Made by a program: the position numbers and the translations under genes. Below the pieces are notes generated by a model, which ran no database searches, was not told where the DNA came from, and was given only the letters and a program-made list of their open reading frames with translations. A stretch of 64,000 nt of DNA from Lysobacteraceae bacterium 2PB (lineage in GTDB: Bacteria; Pseudomonadota; Gammaproteobacteria; Xanthomonadales; Xanthomonadaceae), in assembly GCA_005502915.1 (NCBI GenBank), contig SCMT01000001.1, positions 248,001-312,000 on the forward strand, written 5' to 3'. Within the stretch, counting starts at the first letter, position 1, and every line of letters starts with the position of its first letter. This document shows positions 10,010-18,987 of this stretch, in pieces.

Positions 10010-10513
10010 TCAGGCGTCGGGCAGCAGCTCCATCGCCATCACGATCGCGTCCTCGCGGCCCATGTTCGCCGGGTAGTAGCGCGGGCGGCGGCCGATCTCG
10101 TTGAACCCTTCCGCGAAGTAAAGCCCGATCGCGCGCGGATTGGACGGCCGCACTTCCAGGAAGATGCGCTCGGCGCGATGCATGCGCGCGACCTGCACGA
10201 GGCTGCGCAGCAGGCGCCGGCCGTAGCCGCGCCCGTGCTCCAGCGGATCGATGCAGATGTTGAGGATGTGGCCCTCGCCGGCGGCGATGCTGATGATGCC
10301 GTAGCCGATGATGACCTCGCCGCGCACCAGCAGCCAGGACGGATATGCCGCACGCAGGCAGTCGCGGAAGATGCCGGCGGTCCACGGGAAGGGATAGGCG
10401 CGGACCTCGATGGCCATCACGGCGTCGACGTCGTCCTCGCGCATCGCGCGCAGCTGAAGCGGCGCGAGCGCGTCCGCGAAGTCGTCCGCCGGCGGCAGCG
10501 GCGCCGCGCTCAT
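10010..10513 (-). CDS. rimI: Ribosomal protein S18-alanine N-acetyltransferase
   Basis: A 167-residue GNAT-fold acetyltransferase that acetylates the N-terminal alanine of ribosomal protein S18. The acetyl-CoA loop is read in NICIDPLEHGRGYGRRLL (the R/Q-x-x-G-x-G/A motif), and the family's EVRPSNPRAIGLYFAEGFNEIGRRPRYY region is present in parts such as LEVRPSNPRAIGLY. The start at 10513 (MSAAPLPPAD) overlaps the stop of holD by four bases. It is last in the pssA-holD-rimI operon; holD-rimI is also the E. coli order. Confidence 0.93.
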   Translation of the reverse strand: MSAAPLPPADDFADALAPLQLRAMREDDVDAVMAIEVRAYPFPWTAGIFRDCLRAAYPSWLLVRGEVIIGYGIISIAAGEGHILNICIDPLEHGRGYGRRLLRSLVQVARMHRAERIFLEVRPSNPRAIGLYFAEGFNEIGRRPRYYPANMGREDAIVMAMELLPDA

Positions 10514-10803
10514 GTCCCGCGTCGCCTCAGTCCGCGCAGGCGCGGCCACAGCGCGCGCTTGGCGCGCGGGTCGGCGCGGAGCGCCTGCGGAGACGGCCAG
10601 GCCGGCGCATCGCGCAGCGCGTCGGGATCATCACGATGGCGCGCGGCGGCACGCAGCAGCGCATCCACCAGCGGGTCGTCAGGCCATTCGAACGGGATCG
10701 CGTGCGCGCTCCCGGGCAACGCGATCGCCAGCCGGTCGAGCGGATGCCCCAGCGCCGCGAGCACCTCGCGCTGCACCGGATCCCACTGCGGCGCGGCGCT
10801 CAT
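10510..10803 (-). CDS. holD: DNA polymerase III psi subunit (HolD-like)
   Basis: A 97-residue protein identified as psi from two features. First, sequence: the C-terminal LRADPRAKRALWPRL parallels the conserved LRANPTARAALWQQI of E. coli HolD, and PLVDALLRAA parallels its PLVSDVLRAL. Second, context: it precedes rimI, as in E. coli, with a four-base overlap on each side (with rimI at 10510-10513 and pssA at 10800-10803). Psi bridges chi to the clamp loader. Psi proteins are short and diverge fast, so this gene could easily be left as hypothetical; it is shorter than the E. coli protein (137 aa). Start at the ATG at 10803. Confidence 0.75.
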   Translation of the reverse strand: MSAAPQWDPVQREVLAALGHPLDRLAIALPGSAHAIPFEWPDDPLVDALLRAAARHRDDPDALRDAPAWPSPQALRADPRAKRALWPRLRGLRRRGT

Positions 10804-11573
10804 TCGGCCGCCACCGGGCGCCGGGCCTGACGGCGCGCGAGCAGCGGCCCGAAGATCGCGAAGCCGGCCGTGGCGGCGAGCAGCACCTTCGGGGCGTCGA
10901 TCACCAGGCCGATGATGACCGCGAGCAGCACGAGCAGGGCCAGGAACGGCACTTTCTCGCCCTGCGGGCCGGGCTTGCCGCCCTTGAAACTGGGGTAGCG
11001 GAAGCGGCTGACCATGAGCAGGCCGGCCACGACGGTCACGGCCAGCGCAGCGTAGCGCAGGTCTTCGCCGGCCCAGCCGAGGTCGTGCATCACCCAGACG
11101 AAGCTGGCCATCAGCCCGGCCGCCGACGGGCTGGGCAGGCCGATGAACCAGCGTTTGTCGACGGTGCCGACCTGGCTGTTGAAGCGCGCCAGGCGCAGCG
11201 CGGCGCAGGCGGCGTACAGGAAGGCCCCCAGCCAGCCGATCTTGCCGAGGGTCGGGCTGTCCAGGCGCATCGCTTCCAGCGCCCAGTGGTACATCACCAG
11301 CGACGGCGCCATGCCGAAGCTGATGAGGTCGGACAGCGAGTCGTACTGCACCCCGAACTCGCTCTGGGTGTTGGTCATCCGCGCGACGCGGCCGTCCAGG
11401 CCGTCGAGCACGGCGGCCACGAAGATCGCGATGCAGGCCGCCTCGTAGCGGCCCTGGGAGGCGGCGATGATCGCGAAGAAGCCGGAGAAGAGCGCCGCCG
11501 TGGTGAACAGGTTCGGCAGCAGGTAGATGCCGCGCGGACGGCGGGGCGGCAAGGGCGCGTATTCGGGTTCCAT
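10800..11573 (-). CDS. pssA: CDP-diacylglycerol-serine O-phosphatidyltransferase
   Basis: A 257-residue membrane enzyme making phosphatidylserine, the precursor of phosphatidylethanolamine, from CDP-diacylglycerol and serine. The CDP-alcohol phosphotransferase signature DG-x2-AR-x8-G-x3-D-x3-D is complete, beginning at LDGRVAR and ending at YDSLSD. Six to eight hydrophobic segments follow. It is the type II (membrane) PssA of xanthomonads and Bacillus, not the peripheral E. coli type. It starts the pssA-holD-rimI operon, overlapping holD by four bases. Confidence 0.93.
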   Translation of the reverse strand: MEPEYAPLPPRRPRGIYLLPNLFTTAALFSGFFAIIAASQGRYEAACIAIFVAAVLDGLDGRVARMTNTQSEFGVQYDSLSDLISFGMAPSLVMYHWALEAMRLDSPTLGKIGWLGAFLYAACAALRLARFNSQVGTVDKRWFIGLPSPSAAGLMASFVWVMHDLGWAGEDLRYAALAVTVVAGLLMVSRFRYPSFKGGKPGPQGEKVPFLALLVLLAVIIGLVIDAPKVLLAATAGFAIFGPLLARRQARRPVAAE

Positions 11574-11762
11574 GGCCGCAGTGTATCCGGCGGCGGGCGG
11601 CCATGGCATTGCGTGAGCCGCGTCACGCCAGCGACCGGGCCCGGCGGCTCCCGGGGCGCGGTTCGATGCGAAAAGTGACGCGGGACACGCTCGATGCTTG
11701 CACCCGCCCCCGGCGCAGTGATGCAATCCCCGGGCCCCCACCGATCGCCTGCAGGTATCGCC

Positions 11763-12221
11763 ATGAACCGCGCCATCATCCCCGCCCTCGCCGCCTCGGC
11801 ACTCGCCCTGGCCCTGGCTGCACCGGCGAGCGCCTGGCAGCAGGTGTACAAGTGGAAGGACGCCAACGGCGTCACCCATTACTCCCAGAACCCGCCGCCG
11901 GCCGGCAAGTTCGAGTCGCGGACCATCGTCGACCGCCAGCCCACCGCCACCAGCGGCCCCCAGCCGGGCGACAAGCCCGCCGAATCGCCCCAGTGCGCCC
12001 GTGCCCGCAGCAACATCGACCTGATCAACAGCGGCGTGGCCCTCAAGGTCGACAGCGACAACGACGGCAAGCCCGACCGCGACATCAACGAGGCCGAGCG
12101 CAAGCGCCAGCTCGACATCAACCAGATCGTGCTGCGCGCCAACTGCAGCGCCCCGGCCAGCGGCCAGAAGGCCGGCAAGTCCGAGACCCCGCCGCCGGCA
12201 CCGAACACCAACGCGTTCTGA
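11763..12221 (+). CDS. Secreted DUF4124-domain protein
   Basis: A 152-residue protein with a signal peptide (residues 1-22, ending in ASA) and, directly after it, a DUF4124 domain recognised from [24 protein letters not shown]4124 proteins are common periplasmic proteins of beta- and gammaproteobacteria with no defined function. The rest is rich in charged residues and ends in a proline-rich tail. An upstream in-frame ATG at 11694 exists, but the start at 11763 gives a proper signal peptide. A second protein of related type is at 60302. Confidence 0.8.
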   Translation: MNRAIIPALAASALALALAAPASAWQQVYKWKDANGVTHYSQNPPPAGKFESRTIVDRQPTATSGPQPGDKPAESPQCARARSNIDLINSGVALKVDSDNDGKPDRDINEAERKRQLDINQIVLRANCSAPASGQKAGKSETPPPAPNTNAF

Positions 12222-12324
12222 TCCCGGGCCACGGGCCGGGCATGCGCACCGGCGGGGCCGCGGACCCCGGGCCGGCCGACATCGGGCACAATGGGGGCTT
12301 CGTGTCCGCTCCCCACCGATCCCC

Positions 12325-14040
12325 ATGCGCCTCTCGCAGTTCCATCTCCGCACCGAAAAGGAAACGCCCGCAGATGCCGAGGTCGTCAGCCACCAGCTGA
12401 TGCTCCGCGCCGGCATGCTGCGCAAGCTCGCCGCCGGCCTGTACACCTGGAGCCCGCTGGGCCTGCGCGTGCTGCGCAAGGTGGAAACCGTCGTCCGCGA
12501 GGAAATGAACCGCGCCGGCGCGGTCGAGCTGCTGATGCCGACGATCCAGCCGCGCGAGCTGTGGGAAGAAACCGGCCGCTGGCAGAAGTTCGGCGGCCAG
12601 CTGCTGAAGATCAAGGACCGCAAGGAGGCCGAGTACTGCTACGGCCCCACCGCCGAGGAAGTGGTCACCGACTTCGCGCGCCAGGAAATCAGCAGCTACA
12701 AGCAGCTGCCGATCAACTTCTACAACATCCAGTGGAAGTTCCGCGACGAGATCCGCCCGCGTTTCGGCGTGATGCGCGCGCGCGAATTCCTGATGAAGGA
12801 TGCGTATTCGTTCCACATCGACAATGCGTCGCTCGATGCCGAATACCGCAACATGTACGACACCTACGCGCGCATCTTCACCCGCCTGGGCCTGAAGTTC
12901 CGCGCGGTGTTCGCCGACACCGGCGCGATCGGCGGCAGCGCGTCGCACGAATTCCACGTGATCGCGGATTCGGGCGAGGACGCGATCGCCTATTCCGATG
13001 CGTCCGAATACGCGGCGAACGTCGAACTGGCGGAAGCGGTGTCGCCGGGCGAGCGCGCGGCGGCCACCGAAGCGATGCGCAAGGTCGACACGCCGACGCA
13101 GAAGACCTGCGAGGACGTCGCCGCGCTGCTGGGCATTCCGCTGACGCGCACGGTCAAGTCGGTCGCCGTGGTCGGTACCGACGCCGAAGGCAATCCGCAG
13201 TTCGTGCTCGCGCTGGTGCGCGGCGATCACCTGGTCAACGAGATCAAGCTGTCGAAGGTGCCCGGCCTGGCGGATTACCGCATGGCCACCGAAGCGGAAA
13301 TCCTCGAACACCTCGGCAGCGAGCCGGGCTTCCTGGGCCCGGTTGGTCCTGCGAAAACGATTCGCGTCGTGGCCGACCGCTGCGTCGCGGCGATGCACGA
13401 TTTCGTGGTCGGCGCGAACGAAGCCGGTTTCCATCTCGCCGGCGTGAACTGGGGCCGCGACCTGCCGGAACCCGACCTGGTCGCGGACATCCGCAACGTC
13501 GTCGCCGGCGATCCCTCGCCCTGCGGCAACGGCACGCTGGACCTGGCGCGCGGCATTGAGGTCGGCCACGTCTTCGCGCTGGGCCGCAAGTATTCCGAAG
13601 CGATGAAGTGCACCGTGCTGGACGCGAACGGCAAGGCCGTCACGCCGGCGATGGGCTGCTACGGCATCGGCGTGAGCCGCATCGTCGCCGCCGCGATCGA
13701 GCAGAACCACGACGCCAACGGCATCGTCTGGCCGGAAGCGATGGCGCCGTGGCAGGTCGCGGTGTGCGTGATCAATCCGAAGAACGACGCCAACGTCGCC
13801 GCTGCGGCACAGGCGCTGTACGACGACCTGAACGCCGCCGGCCTCGACGCGCTGCTCGACGATCGCGGCCTGCGCCCGGGCGCGATGTTCGCCGACATCG
13901 AACTGATCGGCATCCCGCATCGCGTGGTGGTATCCGAGCGCGGCCTCGCTGCGGGCACCTTCGAATATCGCGCGCGCGTCGCCAGCGAAGCAGAACAGCT
14001 CGACCGCGTCGCGCTGTTCGAGCGGCTGTCGCGCCGCTGA
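12325..14040 (+). CDS. proS: Prolyl-tRNA synthetase
   Basis: A 571-residue class II synthetase of the bacterial (ProRSp) type with the editing insert between motifs 2 and 3 (about residues 225-390), which clears Ala-tRNA(Pro). Motif 2 is seen around [17 protein letters not shown], the [11 protein letters not shown] loop is intact, and motif 3 is [17 protein letters not shown]. The C-terminal anticodon-binding domain starts about residue 470. Length is normal for the class. CACAAT 35 bases upstream of the start is a candidate -10 element. Confidence 0.97.
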   Translation: MRLSQFHLRTEKETPADAEVVSHQLMLRAGMLRKLAAGLYTWSPLGLRVLRKVETVVREEMNRAGAVELLMPTIQPRELWEETGRWQKFGGQLLKIKDRKEAEYCYGPTAEEVVTDFARQEISSYKQLPINFYNIQWKFRDEIRPRFGVMRAREFLMKDAYSFHIDNASLDAEYRNMYDTYARIFTRLGLKFRAVFADTGAIGGSASHEFHVIADSGEDAIAYSDASEYAANVELAEAVSPGERAAATEAMRKVDTPTQKTCEDVAALLGIPLTRTVKSVAVVGTDAEGNPQFVLALVRGDHLVNEIKLSKVPGLADYRMATEAEILEHLGSEPGFLGPVGPAKTIRVVADRCVAAMHDFVVGANEAGFHLAGVNWGRDLPEPDLVADIRNVVAGDPSPCGNGTLDLARGIEVGHVFALGRKYSEAMKCTVLDANGKAVTPAMGCYGIGVSRIVAAAIEQNHDANGIVWPEAMAPWQVAVCVINPKNDANVAAAAQALYDDLNAAGLDALLDDRGLRPGAMFADIELIGIPHRVVVSERGLAAGTFEYRARVASEAEQLDRVALFERLSRR

Positions 14041-14142
14041 GGGGAATTTCCGCAGCGCGCGCCGGCCTCGGCCGGAAAATGGCGGGATCGCGGCGGATAA
14101 TCCGCCGCGCCCCGAAAAAACCCTGTGCCGGCTTTTTTTGAT

Positions 14143-14148
14143 TATCAT
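14143..14148 (+). promoter_or_regulatory. Candidate -10 element for the H-NS gene
   Basis: TATCAT lies in an AT-rich patch (TTTTTTTGATTATCATCC, 14133-14150) that stands out from the GC-rich surroundings, about 48 bases before the H-NS start. No convincing -35 was found at the expected spacing. Confidence 0.4.
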
Positions 14149-14196
14149 CCGTGCGCCGCGTGGATGCGCGGCTTCCCCTGATTTTCCGGAGTGTTT

Positions 14197-14550
14197 ATGG
14201 CATTCGATTTGAAAGATCTGACCGAGAAGGACCTGAAGGCGTTGATCACGCAAGCCAAGAAGCAGCAGTCCGCGCTGAGCAAGCGGAAACCGATCGCCCA
14301 GGTCCGCAAGAAACTGGTTTCGCTTGCGAAGGCAGAGGGCTACACGATCGCCGAGCTGTTCGGCGGCAAGGCACCGGCGGGGAAGAAGGCAGCGAAGCAG
14401 GCCGGTACCGCGACGCGCAAGGTCGCGCCGAAGTACCGCAACCCGGCCAATCCGAAGGAGACCTGGAGCGGTCGCGGCAAGCAGCCGCGCTGGCTCGCCG
14501 AGCAGGTCAAGAAGGGCAAGAAGCCCGAGGATTTCCTGATCAGGAAGTGA
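14197..14550 (+). CDS. H-NS family nucleoid-associated protein
   Basis: A 117-residue H-NS-type protein that silences AT-rich DNA. An N-terminal helical oligomerisation region (about 1-55, rich in Lys/Glu/Leu) is joined by a basic, Ala/Lys-rich linker (GGKAPAGKKAAKQAG) to the C-terminal DNA-binding domain, read in KYRNPANPKETWSGRGKQPRWL as separate parts YRNPANP and TWSGRGKQPRW, the family core. A Shine-Dalgarno-like CCGGAG stands before the ATG at 14197; the alternative GTG two codons earlier is less likely. Xanthomonad homologues of this kind (XrvA/XrvC type) affect virulence genes. Confidence 0.9.
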   Translation: MAFDLKDLTEKDLKALITQAKKQQSALSKRKPIAQVRKKLVSLAKAEGYTIAELFGGKAPAGKKAAKQAGTATRKVAPKYRNPANPKETWSGRGKQPRWLAEQVKKGKKPEDFLIRK

Positions 14551-14575
14551 GCCTGCCTCGCTTCGACGCGTTCGA

Positions 14576-14599
14576 AACGCCGGCCATCGCGCCGGCGTT
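14576..14599. terminator. Convergent terminator, H-NS gene / exporter gene
   Basis: Nine-base perfect stem AACGCCGGC/GCCGGCGTT with a CATCGC loop, followed by CTTCGTTTC on the plus strand, 26 bases after the H-NS stop and 28 before the end of the convergent exporter gene. Confidence 0.65.
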
Positions 14600-14626
14600 C
14601 TTCGTTTCGGGCCCGATTCCGCCGGG

Positions 14627-15865
14627 TCAGAGATTGCGTCGCGTCGGGATCAGGATGTTCCCGAACAGCAGGCCGGCGACCAGGGCGAGCAGGATATTCA
14701 ATGCCGCCAGCGCGGCCGCCTGGCCCGCGCCCATGCTCTGCTCCTGCACCACCGCGAGCAGGCCGCGCAGGCTGGCACTGCCGGGCACCAGCATCACGAT
14801 GCCGGGCAGACGCACCAGCGCCCCGGGCAGGTTGAACCAGCGCGCATATGCATTGCCGGCAGCGGTCATCGCGAGCGCGGCGACGAATACGCCGGCCGTG
14901 CTCCCCCAGGCGCCGCCGACGAACTTGGAAATCAGGTAACCGCTGGCGGCGGACAGCATCACCAGCGGGTAATGCCGGCGATCCGCACGGAACAGCACCG
15001 CAAACGCATAGGTGCCGAGCAGCAGCGCCCCCCATTCGACCCAGTCGGGCTGCGGCCGCAGCGGGCGGATCTGCGGCTGCAGGCCGATCATCTCGGCGGC
15101 CGTCAGCGCCACCATCATGCCGATCGCCAGCTTGAGGATGGTGCTCATCGCACCGGCGAAGCGCGCCGTGCCCGAGACCAGGTTCTGGTTGGTCAGCTCG
15201 TTCACCGCATTGGTCAGCGCCATGCCGGGCATGAGCACGATCAGCGAGGAAATGATGACCGTATTGAGGTTCAGCGGGCCGATGAAACTCGCGACCAGCA
15301 CCGCGATGCTGCCGGCGAACATCGCCGCCAGCGCATCGCTGGCCTCCTTCAGGCGCGGCCGGTTCTGCGTGGCCAGGTCGAGCAGGCCGAGCAGCACGCC
15401 GGTGACGCCGGCCGTCGCGATGTCGAGCCAGGGCAGGCGCCAGAGGCCGGCCACCGCCGCCGCCGTGAGGCCGAAGGCGAAGATCGCCATGGCCCGGCCG
15501 CGCCAGCTGCCCGGCCGGTCCAGGGCCTGCAGCGCGCGATGCCCCTCCTCCAGGTCCATCTGGCCGGTCACCACATCGTCGGCGATGCGATCGGCCTCGC
15601 ACAGCTTGTAGAGGTCGGTCTCGCCCGGCGACAGGCGCACCACGCGCACGGTGTCGTGCGGGGCGCGGCCACTCTGGCCGAAGGACAGGATCATGCCGGT
15701 GGGGTTCGACCAGGCGCCGCATTCCAGGCCCAGCTTCGCCGCGACCGCCGTCACCGCGCCCTCCAGGCGATGCGCGGTGGTGCCGTAGGCATGCAGCCGG
15801 CTGGCCAGTTCGACCACGAAATCGACGCGGGTCACGAAGTCGTGCTGTGCGAACTGCTGCGCCAT
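14627..15865 (-). CDS. Threonine/serine exporter, ThrE family (fused two-domain form)
   Basis: A 412-residue membrane protein. The N-terminal cytosolic part (about 1-110) is the DUF1212/ThrE_1 region, with the characteristic FVVELASRLHAYGTTAHRLE. It is followed by about ten hydrophobic segments in two blocks of five: the first belongs to ThrE_1 and the second to ThrE_2 (DUF3815), often separate genes in other bacteria. In Corynebacterium, ThrE exports threonine and serine; substrate here is inferred by family only. It stands alone, convergent with the H-NS gene and downstream of a strong hairpin ending etfA. Confidence 0.85.
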   Translation of the reverse strand: MAQQFAQHDFVTRVDFVVELASRLHAYGTTAHRLEGAVTAVAAKLGLECGAWSNPTGMILSFGQSGRAPHDTVRVVRLSPGETDLYKLCEADRIADDVVTGQMDLEEGHRALQALDRPGSWRGRAMAIFAFGLTAAAVAGLWRLPWLDIATAGVTGVLLGLLDLATQNRPRLKEASDALAAMFAGSIAVLVASFIGPLNLNTVIISSLIVLMPGMALTNAVNELTNQNLVSGTARFAGAMSTILKLAIGMMVALTAAEMIGLQPQIRPLRPQPDWVEWGALLLGTYAFAVLFRADRRHYPLVMLSAASGYLISKFVGGAWGSTAGVFVAALAMTAAGNAYARWFNLPGALVRLPGIVMLVPGSASLRGLLAVVQEQSMGAGQAAALAALNILLALVAGLLFGNILIPTRRNL

Positions 15866-15970
15866 GTCGCCGGACTGCCAAGGGGTGCGACACGATAGCG
15901 CACGCGACCGTCGCGCTGCGACCCGCCGAGCGCGACCGGGCGGACCGAGCCGCCATCAATGATGCGGGCC

Positions 15971-16010
15971 GAAACGAACAGCGCCGGGTTTCCCCGGCGC
16001 TGTTCGTTTC
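15971..16010. terminator. Strong terminator-type hairpin after etfA
   Basis: A perfect 18-bp stem (left arm GAAACGAACAGCGCCGGG at 15971-15988) with a four-base loop, 23 bases after the etfA stop on the minus strand. Confidence 0.75.
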
Positions 16011-16032
16011 CAATGAATGCGGAAGACCGCGC

Positions 16033-16971
16033 TTACAGCGCCGCCTGCAGCTCCGGCAGCACCTTGAACAGGTCGCCGACCAGGCCGATGTCGGCGATCT
16101 CGAAGATCGGCGCGTCGGCGTCCTTGTTGATCGCCACGATCGTACCGGCGTCCTTGATGCCGGTCAGGTGCTGGATCGCGCCGCTGATGCCGACCGCGAC
16201 GTACAGCTCCGGGGCGATGATCTTGCCGGTCTGGCCGACCTGCAGTTCGTTCGGCACGTAGCCGGCGTCGACCGCCGCGCGCGAGGCGCCGACGGCGGCG
16301 CCGAGCTTGTCGGCGAGGTCGTAGACGATCTTGAAGTTCTCGGCGGAACCGACACCGCGGCCACCGGACACCACGCGACCGGCGCTCTGCAGGTCCGGGC
16401 GATCCGACTTGCCGGCGGCGAGGCCGACGTAACGGGTATGGGTCGGCAGGGCGACATCGACGCCCAGCGCTTCGACGGCGGCGCTGCCGCCGCGCGCGGC
16501 TTCCGCCCACGAGGCGGTGCGCACGGTGGCGACCACGACGCGGTCGGCGGCGGCTTCGACGGTGATGATCGCGTTGCCGGCGTAGATCGGGCGCTTGAAG
16601 GTGTGGCTGCCTTCGACGGCCATGATGTCGGAGACCTGCGACACGCCCAGCAGCGCGGCGACGCAGGGCATCAGGTCCTTGCCGAAGGTGGTGCTGGGGC
16701 CGAAGACGTGGCTGTAGCCGGCGGCGGCCTTCGCGACCTGCGGCGCCTGCACCTGGGCGATGGCGTTGGCATTGGCGGCGTTGGCGACCGCGAGCACCTT
16801 CGTCACGCCGTCGATGGTGGCGGCTTCGGCGGCGACGCCGGCCGGGTCGGCGGCGAGCACCAGCACGTCGATGGCGGCGGGATTCAGCGCCTTCGCCGCG
16901 GTGACGCACTTGGCGGTGGACGCATTGAGCTTGCCGTCGTGGTGTTCGGCAACGATGAGAACCGTAGTCAT
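16033..16971 (-). CDS. etfA: Electron transfer flavoprotein alpha subunit
   Basis: A 312-residue FAD-binding subunit of electron transfer flavoprotein, which passes electrons from acyl-CoA and other dehydrogenases to the quinone pool. The C-terminal FAD domain is recognised by [16 protein letters not shown] and by [16 protein letters not shown] ending in the [10 protein letters not shown] tail. The N-terminal domain is the usual Rossmann-like fold. Its ATG shares one base with the etfB stop (16971), so the two are translationally coupled. The start [16 protein letters not shown] is typical. Confidence 0.96.
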   Translation of the reverse strand: MTTVLIVAEHHDGKLNASTAKCVTAAKALNPAAIDVLVLAADPAGVAAEAATIDGVTKVLAVANAANANAIAQVQAPQVAKAAAGYSHVFGPSTTFGKDLMPCVAALLGVSQVSDIMAVEGSHTFKRPIYAGNAIITVEAAADRVVVATVRTASWAEAARGGSAAVEALGVDVALPTHTRYVGLAAGKSDRPDLQSAGRVVSGGRGVGSAENFKIVYDLADKLGAAVGASRAAVDAGYVPNELQVGQTGKIIAPELYVAVGISGAIQHLTGIKDAGTIVAINKDADAPIFEIADIGLVGDLFKVLPELQAAL

Positions 16972-17717
16972 TACAGGAGCCCCTTCGCCTTGAGTGCGGC
17001 GACCAGTTCGGCCGCGTCCTTCACCATCACGCCCTTGCTGCGCTTGGCCGGCGGGGCGTAGTGGGTGGTCTTGTTGGTGTCGCCCGATTCGACGCCGAGG
17101 TCGGCGAACGCGATGGTCTCGAGCGGCTTGCTCTTGGCCTTCATGATGTCCGGCAGCTTGATGAAGCGCGGCTCGTTCAGGCGCAGGTCGGTGGTGACGA
17201 CCGCCGGCAGGTCCACGTCGAGGGTTTCGAGGCCGGCGTCGACCTCGCGGACCACGGTGGCCTTGCCGTCGGCGATGTCGAGCTTGCCGGCGAACGTGGC
17301 CTGCGGGCGGCCCCACAGCGTGGCCAGCATCTGGCCGGTCTGGTTGGCGTCGTCGTCGATCGCCTGCTTGCCGAGGATGACCAGGTCGGGCTGTTCGCGC
17401 TCGACCAGCTTCAGCAGCGCGCGCGCGGCGGTCAGCGATTCGATCGGCTGGTCGTTGACGACGTGGATGGCGCGGTTCGCGCCCATCGCCAGACCGTTGC
17501 GCAGGTGCGGCTGGGCGTCGGCCGGGGCGATGGTGACCACCACCACTTCGGTGGCGATGCCCTTGTCGCGCAGGCGCAGGGCTTCTTCCAGCGCGATGTC
17601 GTCGAAGGGATTGGGCGACAGCTTGACGCCGTCGGTGATCACGCCGGAGCCGTCCGGCTTGACCTGGATGCGGACGTTGTAGTCCACCACGCGCTTGTAG
17701 CCGACGAGAATCTTCAT
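16971..17717 (-). CDS. etfB: Electron transfer flavoprotein beta subunit
   Basis: A 248-residue beta subunit that binds AMP and docks the dehydrogenase partner. Typical features: MKILVGYKRVVDYNVRIQ at the N-terminus, SPNPFDDIALEEALRL, and the LGKQAIDDDANQTGQM segment that builds the AMP site, followed by the recognition loop region PDIMKAKSKP with Leu/Lys. It is first of the etfBA operon. The 192 bases upstream, to the neighbouring ATP-grasp gene, should hold the promoter; no clear site was seen. Confidence 0.96.
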   Translation of the reverse strand: MKILVGYKRVVDYNVRIQVKPDGSGVITDGVKLSPNPFDDIALEEALRLRDKGIATEVVVVTIAPADAQPHLRNGLAMGANRAIHVVNDQPIESLTAARALLKLVEREQPDLVILGKQAIDDDANQTGQMLATLWGRPQATFAGKLDIADGKATVVREVDAGLETLDVDLPAVVTTDLRLNEPRFIKLPDIMKAKSKPLETIAFADLGVESGDTNKTTHYAPPAKRSKGVMVKDAAELVAALKAKGLL

Positions 17718-17909
17718 CGTTCGGGGGGTCCTGGGTGCGGAAACTGGTGAGGAGAGCCGAGGCCGGGGACGGACGGGCCGCGCCCGGCGAAGACCCGGAA
17801 TTTTACCTGATCGGCCGGACCTTATCGGTCTTCGCCCGAGTGGTTGCTCGGTTCCTGCGGCGGTATACGGCATGCGCGCTGCGCTGGATGCGCAGTGCGG
17901 ATGAACGCT

Positions 17910-18809
17910 TCAGGCGACGAGCCGTTGCAGCAGCGCCGCGACGAAGCGATCCGCCGCGCCCGGCGATTCGGCGAAGAACAGCGAGGGCTCGGTCAGTTCC
18001 AGCTCCAGCAGGGTCGGCCGGCCGGCGGCGTCGCGGATCAGGTCGACCCGGGCGTACAGCGGGTCGGCGCCGGTGCGGGCGCGCAGCGCGGCGAGCACGG
18101 CCTCGCCGGTCGCCAGTTCGTCGGGATCGGGCGTACGCGCGGCGATGGCATCGGGCAGATCGGCGTGGTCCGCGCCCGCCTGGCCGGGGCGCAGCAGGGC
18201 GGCCTTGCGGATCGCGTGGCTGAACGCACCGTCGAAATAGAGCAGCGCGGTCTCGCCCCGGCTGTCGACGGCATCGAGGTAGGGCTGGAGCATGGCCGCG
18301 CGTCCGGCGGCGAGCAGCCGGCCGACGTGGTTGGCGGCGGCCAGGGCCTCGTCGCGGCGATAGCGCTGGGTGTCGGCCGAGCCGGCGCTGACGGTCGGCT
18401 TGACCACCAGCTCGGCGGCATCGGCGAAGGCCGCCAGCGCGACGTCCAGCGCCGGCAGCGGCTCGGCGTCGGGTTCGACGAAGCGCGTCGGCACCACCGG
18501 CACCCCGGCCTCGGCGAGATCGGCGAGGTAGTGCTTGTCGGTGTTCCAGCGGACCACATCGAGCGGGTTGAGCAGGCGGGTCGCGGCATCGGCGCGCGCG
18601 CACCAGGCCAGGAACTCCGGCAGGCGCGCGTGGTAGTCCCAGGGCGAACGCAGCACGGCGAGGTCGTAGCGCGACCAGGCCACCGTGGGGTCGTCCCAGG
18701 CCCGGACCTCGGCATCGAGGCCTGCACGCGCGCAGGCCGCCAGCAGCGGGGGCATGTCCTCGTCGCGGTGCAGCGTGGCGATGGCGGTGACGAAGGCGAT
18801 GCGCGGCAT
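17910..18809 (-). CDS. ATP-grasp domain protein (RimK/DcsG-like)
   Basis: A 299-residue ATP-grasp enzyme of the glutathione-synthetase/RimK superfamily. The N-terminal pre-ATP-grasp part has the motif LAVLRSPWDYHARLPEFLAW in parts (RSPWDYH), shared with small ATP-grasp proteins such as DcsG of cycloserine biosynthesis. Further on, ELVVKPTVSAGSADT is the ATP-binding strand and loop, and ARVDLIRDAAGRPTLLELEL in parts (RVDLI, LLELELTEPSLF) holds the metal-binding Asp, Glu and Asn-equivalent. It should ligate a carboxylate to an amine or similar nucleophile using ATP; the substrates are unknown. Start taken at the ATG at 18809 (MPRIAFVTA). Confidence 0.75.
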   Translation of the reverse strand: MPRIAFVTAIATLHRDEDMPPLLAACARAGLDAEVRAWDDPTVAWSRYDLAVLRSPWDYHARLPEFLAWCARADAATRLLNPLDVVRWNTDKHYLADLAEAGVPVVPTRFVEPDAEPLPALDVALAAFADAAELVVKPTVSAGSADTQRYRRDEALAAANHVGRLLAAGRAAMLQPYLDAVDSRGETALLYFDGAFSHAIRKAALLRPGQAGADHADLPDAIAARTPDPDELATGEAVLAALRARTGADPLYARVDLIRDAAGRPTLLELELTEPSLFFAESPGAADRFVAALLQRLVA

Positions 18810-18917
18810 GGCGGGACCGGACGGGGGAAAGACCACAGTCTAGGGCCTGTGCGCGACCCGCCACAGGGCGCAACGACATGCCCCAAAGTACGGTGTGTCC
18901 CGGTGATCTGCAGCCGG

Positions 18918-18923
18918 TAGAAT
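18918..18923 (+). promoter_or_regulatory. Candidate -10 element for scoAB
   Basis: TAGAAT stands 64 bases before the scoA start in the 178-base gap between the divergent ATP-grasp gene and scoA. The -35 region is weak. Confidence 0.35.
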
Positions 18924-18987
18924 CGCGGCTTTCACGGACCCCCCGGTCCCGACAGGAGCCAGCCCCCATGCGCCGCACGGTGTCGGA

